Below are positions 23,060 through 34,559 of a stretch of 64,000 nt of DNA, in pieces; the stretch's first letter is position 1; every line of letters starts with the position of its first letter. The translations under genes were made by a program, and so were the position numbers. The notes beneath the pieces are model-generated. The model did not search any database. It was not told where the DNA came from and saw nothing but the letters and a program-made list of their open reading frames with translations. Source of the DNA: Zingiber officinale (Eukaryota > Streptophyta > Magnoliopsida > Zingiberales > Zingiberaceae); the NCBI RefSeq assembly GCF_018446385.1, contig NC_055996.1:132356532-132420531 (forward strand), given 5' to 3'.

Positions 23060-25479
23060 TTTTGGAGTGTATACTAAAAGCCTAGCTTTTGTAAACTTTT
23101 ATTTTTGAAATAAAAGAATCACATTGGTCAATATCTACATTTATTTGTTAAATGTAATTGTTCAATTAATTTATATAGTAGATAACATGGAGTGTGGTGT
23201 CACACTCAGAAGATCATGTTCTAGGTTCTTTATAAATTATAAATAGTTACTCACGACTAAGATGGAAAGGAACAAACCATCGGAATAGTCGTAGTGTAAT
23301 TAAGTATTAGTTTACCTTGATTAATAAATTACACTGATACACTCTAAGTGTATTGAGTAGGACCATTTAGGAAAGTTCTTTTTGTACTGACTTAATAAAA
23401 GAACTAAATCTTGGTTATTATGGAAGTGTGTGCTCTTAATCCTAATATAATAACAAGCACATATATTTAATATTTATTTCTTTGACTTATCAAAGGGTGA
23501 GGTTTAGCTCGATAAATCAATATGCCCGATAAGTTGGGAAATGATATTACGTATAGTGTGTGTTGCTGATTATAGAAGGAATCTGTGTCCTAGTTATCTA
23601 GGTTGAGAATGTCCCCAAGAGGAGCTCATAAGGATTGTCATGTTAAACCCTGCAGGTGGACTTAGTCCAACATGACAATGAAGTTGAGTGGTACTACTCT
23701 TGGAGCTAGATATTAATTAAGTGAGTTGTCAGTAACTTACCTAATTAGTGGACATTCGTAATCTTAAACACAGGGAGACTAACACACTCATAATAAGAAG
23801 GAGCCCATAATGTAATTTGGGATTGGTGTTGTAGTGCGGTAATAACTCTCTAGTGGAATGAGTTGTTATCGATGAACTTGAGTTGTGTGTTCGGGGCGAG
23901 CACGGGATACTCAAGCTCATCGGAAGGCCAAAACCAATTTCTCCTCTAGGTCCCTGTCGTAGCCTCATTATAGCCTCAAGTCTATCCAAATGTAAGACTC
24001 TTCTTTGTGTCCAAGAAGGGGGCTAGACCATTGCTTGGTGACCAAGCAATGGCCAGCCACATCCTCTTATAGGTGTCGGCCCTATTGCTTGGTGACCAAG
24101 CTTGTAGGGGCCGGCCAAGAATAATTCAAATAGGAGGGTTGTTTTAAATTTTTAAAATCTGCTCTTTTAAAAAAACTATAAGTTTTAAAAGAGAGATTTT
24201 AATTTTAAAAACTTTCCTTATTTGAATTTGGCCACATGTTTTAATAGAGAGTTTTAAAAGTTTTAAAACTTTTCTTTTTTAACCATCCTCATGGTTTAAG
24301 AAAAAAAAGGGAGATAAGTTTTAAAATTAAAATTTTCTATCATCATGTTAAAAAAGGAAATTTTATAAGAGAGTTTTTAAATTTTAAAACATGGTTTTAA
24401 TTTTTAGAAACTTTCCTTTTTTAAGTCCTACTTTAGGAAAGAGAGCTGGTAAAATTTTATAAGAATTTTCTTGTAAAATTTTATAAAAAATATATTTCTT
24501 TTTTCCCCTTGATGAGGTGGCCGACCACCTTGCTTGGTGCCCAAGTAAGTGGCCGACCATATTAAATTAATTAAAATCATCACAAAATTAAAATTGGTGA
24601 TTGATTCAATCAAGAGGAAAGAAAATGAAAAATAAAAAGGAAAAAGGAAAAACTCTTGGATGATTTTATTTTTTGTAAAAAGTTTTTCCTTATTTGCCTT
24701 GGGCAAGTAATATAAAAGAAGGGGTGAGGGGGCTTCATGAGACACAACTCTTATTCTTTGGCTTGGAGACTCTCTTGGCGGCCGACCCCTCTCTCCCTCT
24801 CTTCTCCCTTTGCTCTCTTTTCAATTGTGGTGGTGGTGGCCGAATATTACAAGGAGGAGAAGCTCTTTTGGGTGGTGTTCATCTTGGAGGATCGTCGCCC
24901 ACACGACGTCCAAGGCGAGGCGAGGAATACGGCAGAAGATCTCGAGGTCATTAGCTTACAAAGAGAAGGTATAACTAGTAATTTTCTTCCGCATCATACT
25001 AGTTATTTTCTTTGTAAGAATTCTAAATACAAGAGACAATTAGATTTAGTTTTTCGAAATAATTTTTCGAGTTTGTGTTTTCTTCTTTTTCGAATTTGTG
25101 ATTCGATTGTTCTTTTTAGTTAACCTAGAGTTATTTAAGGAAATTAAATATTAGTTTTCCTTAAAAGGCTTTGACTAAGCGGTGGTGGTTGCTCCCATAT
25201 CCAAGAAGGTCATGTGCCTCGCCATGTAGTCCTGAAAGCCAATTTTGTAAATTAATAACATAGGTGGATTTGAATCAATAGTGTTAAGTTTCGCTTGCGA
25301 TTCAAATTTAAACCATTAAGAACAGATAAGTTAAATTTGGAATCAATGATGTTAAGTTTCGTCTGCAATTCCTAATTTAACTTCTAAATAACATAATAGG
25401 TTATTTAAGGAAAGGTTCGACACTTGTACAAAAATTTTTGTACAGTGGAACCGGTACGTTTTCCTAGGACTAACCAACA
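23060..25479 (+). repeat. 3' LTR of the copia at 15534-25479
   Basis: Matches the 5' LTR throughout and ends ACTAACCAACA followed by the ACTAG duplication. Its first two bases are TT where the 5' LTR has TG, a mutation in the integrase recognition end. Confidence 0.95.
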
Positions 25480-27383
25480 ACTAGAGGCTACAAGGTGCCG
25501 GTCGACAACTCTGGAATTCCACTGGACCCGAAACAGTAGACTCCAGACATGAAGAAAAAATCATCAACATACTTTAAAGCACTCAACACGCTATAATGCG
25601 GACTGACGAAGGAAGAGTTGAACCGAGTAGGACCGCACCAGAATACGAAATAACTATGGGACAAGTTGATCGAGCTACATGAAGGAACAAATGACGCCAA
25701 GGTAACGAAATGTGATCTCCTTTTAAATAAGTTATTTAATATTAAAATACAGGAAGGAGAAATCGCAAGTCAACTACATGCGAGGATCAAAGACATCCTC
25801 AATGGACTCTACGCGATAGGCCACCAAATGGAGAATCACGATCTGATCAGGTACGCACTGAATGCCTTTCCATGTAATACCCTGTGGGCATCTATCGTGG
25901 ATGCCTACAAGATTTCAAAAAATTTATCTAAGTTAAAATTAGATGAACTATTTTGCAAATTAAAATTGCAGGAGCAAACTAACGCCAGGACCGAGAAAGG
26001 TGTTGCCTTGTTTGTAGGTTCCTCCAAGGAAAGGATGAAAAATAAGCCTGAGGTTAAAGATGAGTTTAACCAGGATTCTGAAGATGAAGAGTACCTGGTG
26101 AACCTGGTAAGGAAAATGTTCACCAGGAGGAAGAAGAGCTTCAGCAAGAAGGACCTACAGAAGATCAATTCTCCAACTGAACCAAGGAACGTAACGTGCT
26201 TCGGGTGTAACAAGAAGGGACACTACAAGAACGAGTGCTCGAGATTGAAGAGCGACAAGATGAAGACAACCAAGAAGAAGACTCTCAAAGCGACATGGGA
26301 TGACTCGTCTTCAGAAGAATCGGAGGCCGAAAATCAGAAGCACCAGAGTCACCTCGCACTGATGGCTCGTGAAGCAGAATCGGAGGACAAATCGGAAGAC
26401 GGGTCCGAACCCGAATTGAGCCACGAGTCCGTACTCATTTCCAAAGGCCTCGAAGAGATATACTCTAGTTTGAATAAAAAGTTTTTTAAAATTATATATT
26501 GTGTGTTTAAATAGAAAACTAATCTCAATAGAAAATGAAAATAAATTGCTCCTTGAGGAAAACCAAAACCTCAAGGAACAATTCACAAATTCTAATCCAA
26601 CTCAAGACCTAACACTTGAGAAAGAAAATCTAACACTAAAAACAGAAATTAATAAATTAAAAGATCTTTTAGAGAAATTTACAACAAGATCCAAGAATTT
26701 AGATCTAATTTTAAATAATCAAAAGACAATTTACAACAAAACCGGACTTGGCTACAAGTCAAATTCAAATAAAACATTTAAATCGTTAATAACCCAACAC
26801 AAACAATCAAGTAAAGCTTGGGTTCTGAAAGCGTGCTTAACCACGCAAGTAGGACTTAATCAATATTACATACTCAAAGAAAAAATATATTATGTAAAGT
26901 CGAATAAATAAAATCAAAAATCAAAATACAAATCTAGACCAACAAATTCAAAATCTAAATATTTTAAAACTCACCAAAACTTAGAATATCAATAAGTTAA
27001 TTATAAATATAAAAATAACAGACATAAACCAAGAACTAAAAATAAAAAATAAAGGCTAATAATTCAGGGGGAGGCTCCAGAATAGCTGGCACCTCCAAAA
27101 ATAATCTACCCGATAGGGTAACCAAAATCAAGCTGCCCTACAAGGTAATTAGGACTAGTTCAAAGGGAAAATAGTTTAACTTGACCAACGGTACTGGTGA
27201 AGTTTTGGATGATAGTACGTTGGGGAAGCTTAGTCTATGCATGTCTAGGAAGATATGGTTTCGACCTGGTGCATTTGGCTAAGTGGAACTAACCGAAGCT
27301 ACCCTTTACGGATCTTAACTAGTTAGACCAAAATTTTGTAATAAGTTCAGTGGATAGGACTAGGGGTGTAATCGAGCCGAGCC

Positions 27384-28266
27384 TGTTGGACCCCGTGGTT
27401 GTTTTGATGTGATCAATCAAGTTAGTTAGGTCTTGCTTTGTGTTTGATCCCTGTGTTTGAGTGTGCAGGAGCTTAGGAGCACAAGAAGTCGAGCGGAAGA
27501 CGCAGCTAGCGAGAAGGACGACACGGGAAGGGAGCCGACGGGCTCGGTGCGTATGAAGGATGAGAGAGCTACAGAAGAGTACATCGATGGGTGAGAAGAA
27601 CATGCACGACGTTCGAGGGACGTTAAGCCGGAGAGGAAGGCTGCTCGAGGAGAATGCCGAGAATTGGGTTCGGGTGAGCCCTATTTCGGTTGGCTGGAAT
27701 CACCCAAAAGAACGGAGCTTCAGAAGTCAAAGCGAAGGAAAAAGTGAGCTGAAATTCAAACTCAAGGCACCTTCATCAAAGCTTGAAGACGCCTTCAATG
27801 CTTGTTGGAGGCGCCTCAGACCTGGGCAAAGTGTCCATTGAGCTTTCGGATAAAGTTTTATCCGCCCACTCAATAGAGGTGCCTTGAACCTCTATTGGAG
27901 GCACCTTGAACATCCGAGATAAAATTTCCAGAGGCTATATAAAGGCCCCTGGAGCTAGGAATTATTCATCAATTGTTAAATCAACCCTGGATTCATTCCT
28001 AGCAATATTTCTGAGCTGTTAGAGTGTAAAAGGCTTCTCTACCTTCAGTAAAGGAGACTTTTTCTAGTGTGCTTTTCATCGCCCTGGATTAACATCCTTC
28101 TTGATTGTAACCAGGTTAACTGCTGAGTCTCTATTTTATTTCTGTTTCTTTATTTCAGATATTTTATTATTGCTATTGCATTTTTTTAGTTGAAAGCACG
28201 AGGAGGGTATAGTTTTTATTTTTTCAGGCAATCCACCCCCTCTTGCCGGCTTCCGCTGCACCAACA
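27384..28266 (+). repeat. 5' LTR of the gag-only copia
   Basis: 883 bp, TGTTGGACCC to GCACCAACA. TATA box TATATAAA at 27936-27943 lies just below GGAGGCACCTTG-type repeats. A short frame in it (27560-27841) is not a gene. Confidence 0.9.
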
Positions 28267-28268
28267 AT

Positions 28269-28281
28269 TGGTATCAGAGCC
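28269..28281 (+). other. Primer-binding site of the gag-only copia
   Basis: TGGTATCAGAGCC, two bases after the LTR; initiator Met tRNA complement. Confidence 0.9.
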
Positions 28282-28332
28282 AGACTGTCTCAGAAGGACT
28301 AACCGCCGACTGAAGGACAAAAGATCAATACG

Positions 28333-29340
28333 ATGGTCGGAACAAGAATTCATCCCCCGAAATTCGACGGAGACTTCGCAACGTGGAAACATCGGATGGA
28401 GGTATTTTTTAAGACAGAATTTGATATTTGTTTAATCATGAAATATGGCTATGCAGTTCCAAAAGATAAGGAAGAATACACTTGGACGAAAAAGGAGCAA
28501 GCCGATTTCATCGCCAACGGAAAAGCAGAGTTCCATCTGCTTAGCGTGCTGCCACCACAAGAGGTAAGTCAGATCGGAAGCTACGACTCCGCGAAAGACC
28601 TCTGGGAAAAATTCCTGGAGCTTCACGAAGGTACATCCGAAGCGAAGCTTGCAAGACGCGATATCCTCCGGACTCAACTTACGAACCTCCGGATGAACCA
28701 AGGCGAGAAGGTAGCGCAACTCCAAGCAATGATCAAAGAGCTGATCACGCAACTCAGCAATCTCAGAGAATCGGTAACAAACCGAGTTTCAATCCGAGAC
28801 GCGCTTAACGCCTTCCTTAGAACTCAAGAATGGGCGTCCTTAGTAGATGCGTACTACATCTCTAAGGACTTCGAGGTAAGTACTTTAGAAAATCTATTTT
28901 CAACTTTTGAACTTCATGAATCTCGAATTGCAGAGCCCATTGAAGTAGAAAAGACAAGTCAGAACATTACTTTGAAAGCAAGAGCAAATGGTTCTGACTC
29001 CGAAGCCTCGATCGACGAATCCGAAGCGGCACTATTGGCAAGATGCTTCAATAAATTTTTTAATTCTAATAAATTTAGATCACAGACAAAGAGGCATCAG
29101 CAAAGAAAAATAATGGTTCGTTGCTACAATTGCAACGAAGAAGGGCACATCAAAAATGACTGCCCAAAATTAAAGAAAAAGGAGAAAGAGAAGGATAAGA
29201 TAAAGTGCAAGAAGCCAGAATCCTCCAGATTCAAGACCCTGAAGGCCACGTTCTCAGACTCGTCCTCCGAATCCGAAGTTGAAGCCTTCACGGGGTTAGC
29301 GCTAATGGCGAACCATCAGTTGGAAGAAGAGTCAAGCTAA
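28333..29340 (+). CDS. Intact copia Gag (capsid and zinc knuckle), no pol
   Basis: A 335-residue open frame with the ATG 52 bp after the primer-binding site. It begins MVGTRIHPPKFDGDFATWKH, has capsid sequence of the UBN2/retrotran-gag type (DLWEKFLELHEG about residue 92; SLVDAYYISKD about 170), a zinc knuckle CYNCNEEGHIKNDC (about 270), a Lys-rich stretch and a Ser/Glu-rich tail, and ends LALMANHQLEEESS. The CX2CX4HX4C spacing is complete. It should form the particle that packages element RNA. It is closely related in layout to the E1 gag. It is the only gag in the window without a stop or a frameshift, although the element lacks pol. Confidence 0.92.
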   Translation: MVGTRIHPPKFDGDFATWKHRMEVFFKTEFDICLIMKYGYAVPKDKEEYTWTKKEQADFIANGKAEFHLLSVLPPQEVSQIGSYDSAKDLWEKFLELHEGTSEAKLARRDILRTQLTNLRMNQGEKVAQLQAMIKELITQLSNLRESVTNRVSIRDALNAFLRTQEWASLVDAYYISKDFEVSTLENLFSTFELHESRIAEPIEVEKTSQNITLKARANGSDSEASIDESEAALLARCFNKFFNSNKFRSQTKRHQQRKIMVRCYNCNEEGHIKNDCPKLKKKEKEKDKIKCKKPESSRFKTLKATFSDSSSESEVEAFTGLALMANHQLEEESS

Positions 29341-29435
29341 AAAATGAGCATAGATGAAGGGGGAGGATCATCAGAAGAAAAAGCGACGATGAAGGGGGAA
29401 TATCATCAAGTGAGATAAGGTACGTAATCTAACCC

Positions 29436-30396
29436 TGACTCAGTCCTTTCAATTTATTAAGTCTCTTTCTAAAGATTTATTCAAATTAGAAAAAGAGAAT
29501 GCTGACTTAAATAGAATTTTGGATAAATTGAAATCAGAAAATGATAATTTAAAATTAGAAATTAAAAATTTGAAAATTGATTCATGTTTTAAAACAAATG
29601 TTTTTCAAAAATCAAAACTTAAGATTTATGAAAAATTGAATTGGTATATAAGAAAGCATCAGGGTCAACTCAGAAAAATTCTCAAGAATTATGTACCCCC
29701 TAAGTTTCTGATTAATCCAGTAGGAAGGAATCTCTATTGGGTTCCAAAAGCTTTATTAGAATAAATTTTTCTTATTATTAAAGCTTTCAGCAAGAAAGTT
29801 AAACGTTAAAATTTATTTATGAGGCTTTGTCTAAGGAAGTGGTTGTTGCTCCAATAACCAAGAAGGCCTAGTGTCTCACCACGACCTGGAAGTTGAAATA
29901 TTGAATTAAAATGTTTAATTTCTGAAAAAGTATTAAAACTAGAATTAAATAATACTTTGAGAGTTTTTCAAACACTTTCTTAGAAAACTCTAAAAATTCA
30001 TTTTTGCTTAGAAATTTTTGGAAAATTCAAAAAATTCATTTTAATTTAGAAAATCTTTTTTTTTTTGGAAAATTCTAAAAATTCAGTTTACTTAGAAATT
30101 TTTTTTGAAAAATTCTATAAAAAAATTCAGTTTACCTAGAATTTTTTTTGGAATATTCTAAAAATTCATATTCTCTTATTATTACCCCGTTTTTACTGTG
30201 ATCAATGGGGGAGAGATAGGTACAAGTTTAGGGGGAGAGAGAGTTTAAACTCTGAGTTTAAATATTTTTGGAAAAATTCTGTTTAACTCTTAATTAAATA
30301 ATTGTAATTTTATTTATTGTAAATTTATGATTAACATGTTACTTAATTACTTTTTGTCTATTTTTACCCTAACTTGAACTTGGGTTGATGCACATC
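29436..30396 (+). other. Non-coding tail of the gag-only copia
   Basis: A Lys/Glu/Asn-rich coiled-coil-like frame (29519-29764, with NDNLKLEIKNLKID) may be a remnant of a second gag segment. The rest is AT-rich, with repeated AAAATTCTAAAAATTCA motifs (29960-30170). The shared 75-bp block lies at 29822-29893. No pol is seen. Confidence 0.6.
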
Positions 30397-30409
30397 AAAA
30401 AGGGGGAGA
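30397..30409 (+). other. Polypurine tract of the gag-only copia
   Basis: AAAAAGGGGGAGA immediately before the 3' LTR at 30411. Confidence 0.85.
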
Positions 30410-30665
30410 TTGTTGGACCCTGTGGTTGTTTTGATGTGATCAACCAAGTTGATTAGTCCTGCTTTGTGTTTGATCCCCGTGTCTGAGTGTGCAGGAGCTT
30501 AGGAGCACAGGAAGTCGAGCAGAAGACGTAGCTAACTAGAAGGATGGCACGGGAAGGGAGCCGACGGGCTCGGTGCGTCCGAAGGATGAGAGAGCTGCGG
30601 AAGAGTACATCGGTGGGCGAGAAGAACATGTGCGGCGTTCGAGGGACGTTAAGCCGGGGAGGAAG

Positions 30666-33127
30666 TGTTGGATCGAAAGCGCTAGAGGGGGGTGAATAGC
30701 GCTCGTGGCTATTTCGTTCGATTCGTAAAACTATCGGAGTGACACACGCAGCGGAAATAAAGCTAAAACACACAAGAACATGGTCGTTTACTTGGTTCGG
30801 AGCCTGTGGCGACTCCTACTCCAAGGCCCGCGGTCGTTGACCGCTTTCGGTGGGCAACAACTATAAGCTCGAAAGATTGTTACAAGATTATTACAATTAG
30901 AGCTATAAAAGAAAATAATACCGACAGTAAGAATATCAAAATCTGGAGTTCCGAGTCGTCGGTATGTCATCACAGCACTTCGGGATGAACTCGTTAGCAG
31001 TTGGACGCAGAAGGATCGCTTGTGTGTGTTGGTGCAGTGAGCACCAGATGATCGAACCTGAGTTTTGATTATGGCAAAGGGCTCAAAGTTAAGTGGTGGT
31101 GTTATCTAACAAAGTTCATGGAGCTTGCAGGAAAGTCCTAAGTAATACTTAGGCAAAAGTCCTAGCTGCGGTTAGGCAGGTGAAAACCCTAGGGGGTGGT
31201 AACCCTAGGTCATAGGGGGTGGTAACCCTATGCGGAAAGTCTTGGCAGGTCGATGGCTTCAGGCAAAAGTCCTAGGGGGTGGTAACCCTAGGTGAAAAGT
31301 CCTGGTGTCGCGAACCAGGTGAAAGTCTGGACTAGCCAGGAAGCGGAATGCGGAAAGTTCAGTCGGTCTGGAGGACCGGACTGGCAACAGGTAAATCTCC
31401 TGAGTGGAGTAGGTGAGGACGCGTTCCCCGTAGAGGGAACAATAGGCGTCGGGTCGACCTAGGGTTTCCGGTTGGAAACCTGAAGTCAGACCCGGACAGT
31501 TCGAATGCTGTCAAAACTTTTATCATTCATTATGTTTCTGTGCTAACTTTGTTTTGCAGGGTATGTGTTTGGGACTAACACATTTTGCAGGAACAAAGGA
31601 GCAAGTTACAACTCGGATGAACAGTGTCCGAGGCGCCTCCATGGAGCTTGGAGGCGCCTCGGGTGCGAACCAGGAAAAGCCAGCGCAGAAGGTTGAAGGC
31701 GCCTTGGGTAGGCTGAAGGCGCCTTGAACTGGATGAAGTTCGACCAAGTCTGTGCTGATCTCCGCGGCTGACTCGGCTGTTCAAGGCGCCTTGGTGAACA
31801 GTAGAAGGCGCCTTGAACACCCTTTATAAGGGGTTTCAACCAGCAGCTCTGAACAACAACTTCCAAGCGATCTTTCTGCTACAAGCTGCTCACGAGACGA
31901 TCCCGAAGTGCTGCTACGAGACACCGACGACCCGGAGCTCCGAAATCTTCAGATTACGATATTGTCGTCGGTATAACTGTACTTTTTCATTATACTTAAC
32001 TGTAATACTTGTACTCTTGTCGAACTTATAGTTGTTGCCCACGGAAAGCGATCAAGGATCGCTGGCCTTCGAGTAGGAGTCGTCACAGGCTCTGAACGAA
32101 GTAAATTCTCTTGTCTTTCTGTGTGGTTGTTTACTTTCCGCTGCGTTACTTCTCCGATAGTTTTTACGATTCCGATAATTGAATGATTTTAGCCACGAGC
32201 GCTATTCACCCCCCCCTCTAGCGCGTCTCGATCCAACAGTGTGTTGTTGTTTCAAGCTGCTGCTCGAAGTCCCCTTTTAAACAGTGCTGGAAGCGCCTCC
32301 AAGCCTGTCCAAGGCGCCTCCAGGCCGCTGAGTCGCACGCGTGGATCAGCTCTGATCTGGTCGCGCCTTATCCCTCTAAAGGCGCCTTCAAGCTGCTCCA
32401 AGGCACCTCCAATGCCTGGTCCAAGGTGCCTCCAGTGACCTTCGAGGCGCCTCCAGCGTCTCTGGACAGCTGGCTTCGGCTAGCACCCGAGGCGCCTCCA
32501 AGCCCCATGGAGGCGCCTCAGATATTGTTCATCTGAGGTCTAAGTTGCTTCTTTGTTCCTGCAAAATGTGTTAGTCCCAAACACAAACTCTGCAAAACAA
32601 AGTTAGCACAGAAACAATATGATAGATATAACTGACAATCATCGGATTGTCCGGGTCTGACTTCGGATTTCCAACCGGAAACCCTAGGTCGACCCAACGC
32701 CTATTGTTCCCTCTATCGGGAACGCGTCCTCACCTACTCCACTCAGGAGATTTACCTGTTGCCAGTGCGATCCTCCAGATCAACTGGACTTTTGCTCAAC
32801 ATTCAAAGCTTCCGGACTTTCTGCTGGACTTCCGCTTCCCTGCTGGTCCAGTCTTTCACCTGGTTCGCGACACCAGGACTTTCCACCTAGGGTTACCCCC
32901 CTAGGACTTTTGCCTGAAGTTCTTGACCCGCCAAGACTTTCCGCATAGGGTTACCGCCCCCTATAACCTAGGGTTACCACTCCCTATGGTTTTCTACCTG
33001 CCTAACCTCAGCTATGACTTTCCTGAAACACTCAATTAAGTACGTTAGATCACAAAACAACTTAACTTTGAATTCCTTTGCCATTATCAAAACAATGGTC
33101 GATCGTCGGATGCTTCCCGCACCAACA
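30666..33127 (-). mobile_element. Solo copia LTR, minus strand, split by another solo LTR
   Basis: Starts TGTTGGATCGAAAGCGCTAG at 30666, ends CCGCACCAACA at 33127, with GGAAG at 30661-30665 and 33128-33132. Without the nested LTR it is about 1.25 kb. It is the same family as the LTR inside it but in the opposite orientation, and related to the LTRs at 41859-43220. Confidence 0.92.
31027..32238 (+). mobile_element. Solo copia LTR, innermost insertion
   Basis: 1,212 bp from TGTTGGTGCAGTGAGC to TCTCGATCCAACA, with GTGTG at 31022-31026 and 32239-32243. It contains direct GGTGGTAACCCTAGG-like repeats (31190-31300) and several GGCGCC sites upstream of a TTTATAAGG box (31822-31830). No internal sequence is present. 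Confidence 0.92.
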
Positions 33128-34559
33128 GGAAGGCTGCTCGAGGACAAGGCCGGGAATTGGGTTCGGGTGAGCCCTATTTCGGTTGACCGGAATCACCCAA
33201 AAGAACGGAGCTTCGGAAGTCAAAGAGAAGGAAAAAGTGAGCTGGAATTCAAGCTCAAGGCGCTTTCATCAAAACTTGAAGGCGCCTTCATCTTGAAGTC
33301 GCCTTCAATGCTTGTTGGAGGTGCGTCGGACCTGGCCAAAGTGGTCGTTAAGCTTTCAGATAAAGTTTTATCCACCCACTCGATGGAGGCGCCTTGGACC
33401 TCTATTGGAGGCGCCTTGAACATCCGAGATAGAATTTCCAGAGGCTATATAAAGGCCCCTGGAGTTAGGAATTATTTATCAATTGTTCAATCAACCCTAG
33501 ATTCATTCCTAGCAATAGTTCTGAGTTGTTAGAGTGTAAAAGGCTTCTCCTTCTCCTCCTTCAGTAAAGGAAACTTTTTCTAGTGTACTTTTTATCGCCC
33601 TGGATTAACAACCTTCTTAGTTATAATCAAGTTAACTGTTGAGTCTCTGTTTTATTTCTATTTCTTTATTTCAGTTATTTTATTATTGCTATTGCATTTT
33701 TTGAGTTGAAAACACGAGGAGGGTATAGTTTTTATTTTTTCAGGCAATTCACCCCCCTCTTGTTGGCCTCCGCTGTACCAATAGAGCCGAGCCGAACTCT
33801 TGGATGTTTGAATTTGACTCATTTATAATCGAGCCGAGCTCGAGCTTTATTTAACGAATATATTCATGGCTCGCGAGCATATTCGAGCTTTTCTCAAGCC
33901 TAAACAAGCTTAATAAATATAAATTATAAATTTAAATATTCATTAAAAACTAAATTATATATTTTAAACAATTATAATATTCTTGTTAAAATTTATAATT
34001 TTATTCTAATAAATAAATTTAATATATTTGTCTATGTTTTTCTTAAGTAGAATGTAAAATCTAAAAATTCAATATCAAAACTATTATTATTTTTATTTAA
34101 AAGTTGATTTATGAGCTTAACGAATATGTTCACGAGCTAACGAGCTGAATATTATGAAACTTGAGCTTGGTTTGTTTATCTTAACAAGCCTCATTAAACG
34201 AGCTCAAACGAGCTTTTATTGAATCGAGTTTCGAATAGCTCACGAGCGGCTTGACTCATTTACTCCCCTAGATAGGACTATTTGGAAAACCTCGAAGGCA
34301 TGGTTACTTTAATGATGTCCAAGTGACTCACCATAATTCAGAAGTTTATCCAAAAAATACCTATTTGTTGAGCCCAAAGTTAAACCTAAATCTAACACAA
34401 AGTTAAACCAAATCCTAAAACTCAACCTAATTCATCTCACAAAAATTATAGGTTTCCCTAATTGAAAATATAGGTCGGATGAGATGACTAAGAACTTCAA
34501 ATCAAATGAAATCGAAACAAATCGAATCAAATCGAACTAAATCTAATTGAAAATAAGTT

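Larger units (their letters stand above)
15534..25479 (+). mobile_element. Ty1/copia LTR retrotransposon, nearly intact
   Basis: A 9,946-bp element with LTRs of 2,434 and 2,420 bp, primer-binding site, one gag-pol frame and polypurine tract, bordered by the direct repeat ACTAG (15529-15533 and 25480-25484). Long LTRs, the gag start MTFNPLVIILKENKL and the pol order protease-integrase-RT-RNase H place it in Ty1/copia; LTR length and gag style suggest the Angela/Tork side, tentatively. A hand comparison of the first 200 bp of the LTRs shows about seven differences. The two coding lesions are both TGA codons. It sits in the gag of copia E1. Confidence 0.97.
15406..26911 (+). pseudogene. Gag of copia E1 (Sirevirus-like), interrupted
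   Basis: The gag begins MSQIEGFGTGRPPLFNG at 15406 and is cut after codon 41 by the copia insertion at 15534-25479; the frame continues exactly at 25485 (GYKVPVDNSG). Three in-frame stops follow (TAG, TAA, TAA between 25545 and 25665), then a long open stretch with capsid sequence, an acidic and Lys-rich region and a zinc knuckle CFGCNKKGHYKNEC (about 26200). Beyond 26514 a coiled-coil-like part (ENENKLLLEENQNLKEQ) runs to 26911 in another frame. Protease, integrase and reverse transcriptase are not found downstream; 26912-27360 and 34279-34560 hold only non-coding Sirevirus-like sequence. This product would be a nucleocapsid protein packaging retrotransposon RNA. Confidence 0.85.
27384..33783 (+). 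mobile_element. Gag-only copia (TR-GAG type) with nested solo LTRs
   Basis: Direct repeats GAGCC at 27379-27383 and 33784-33788 flank TGTTGGACCCCGTGG at the left and ...GTACCAATA at the right (CA expected at the very end). LTR (27384-28266), primer-binding site, gag, polypurine tract and second LTR are in order. Minus the nested LTRs in its 3' LTR it is about 3.9 kb. Only gag is encoded; between 29341 and 30396 there is no protease, integrase or RT. It therefore fits the class of terminal-repeat elements with only GAG and would depend on another copia for pol. Confidence 0.92.
30411..33783 (+). repeat. 3' LTR of the gag-only copia, split
   Basis: Parts 30411-30665 and 33133-33783 match the 5' LTR at 27384-28266. 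The break holds a minus-strand solo LTR flanked by GGAAG. The last base pair is TA where CA is expected. Confidence 0.9.
27361..34270. mobile_element. Non-autonomous hAT-like element, split by a gag-only copia
   Basis: An 8-bp direct repeat GATAGGAC at 27353-27360 and 34271-34278 borders TAGGGGTGTAATCGAGCC on the left and the complementary end (reverse complement TAGGGGAGTAAATGAGTC) on the right. The duplication size and TAGGGGTGTAA ends are those of hAT elements. Without the inserted copia it is about 500 bp and rich in GAGCTCGAGC/GAGCCGAGC; no transposase is present. It lies in copia E1. Confidence 0.85.

Noticed and set aside
31190..31300. Repeated GGTGGTAACCCTAGG units as a CRISPR-like array
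   Set aside because: Short irregular direct repeats inside a plant LTR; no spacer structure.
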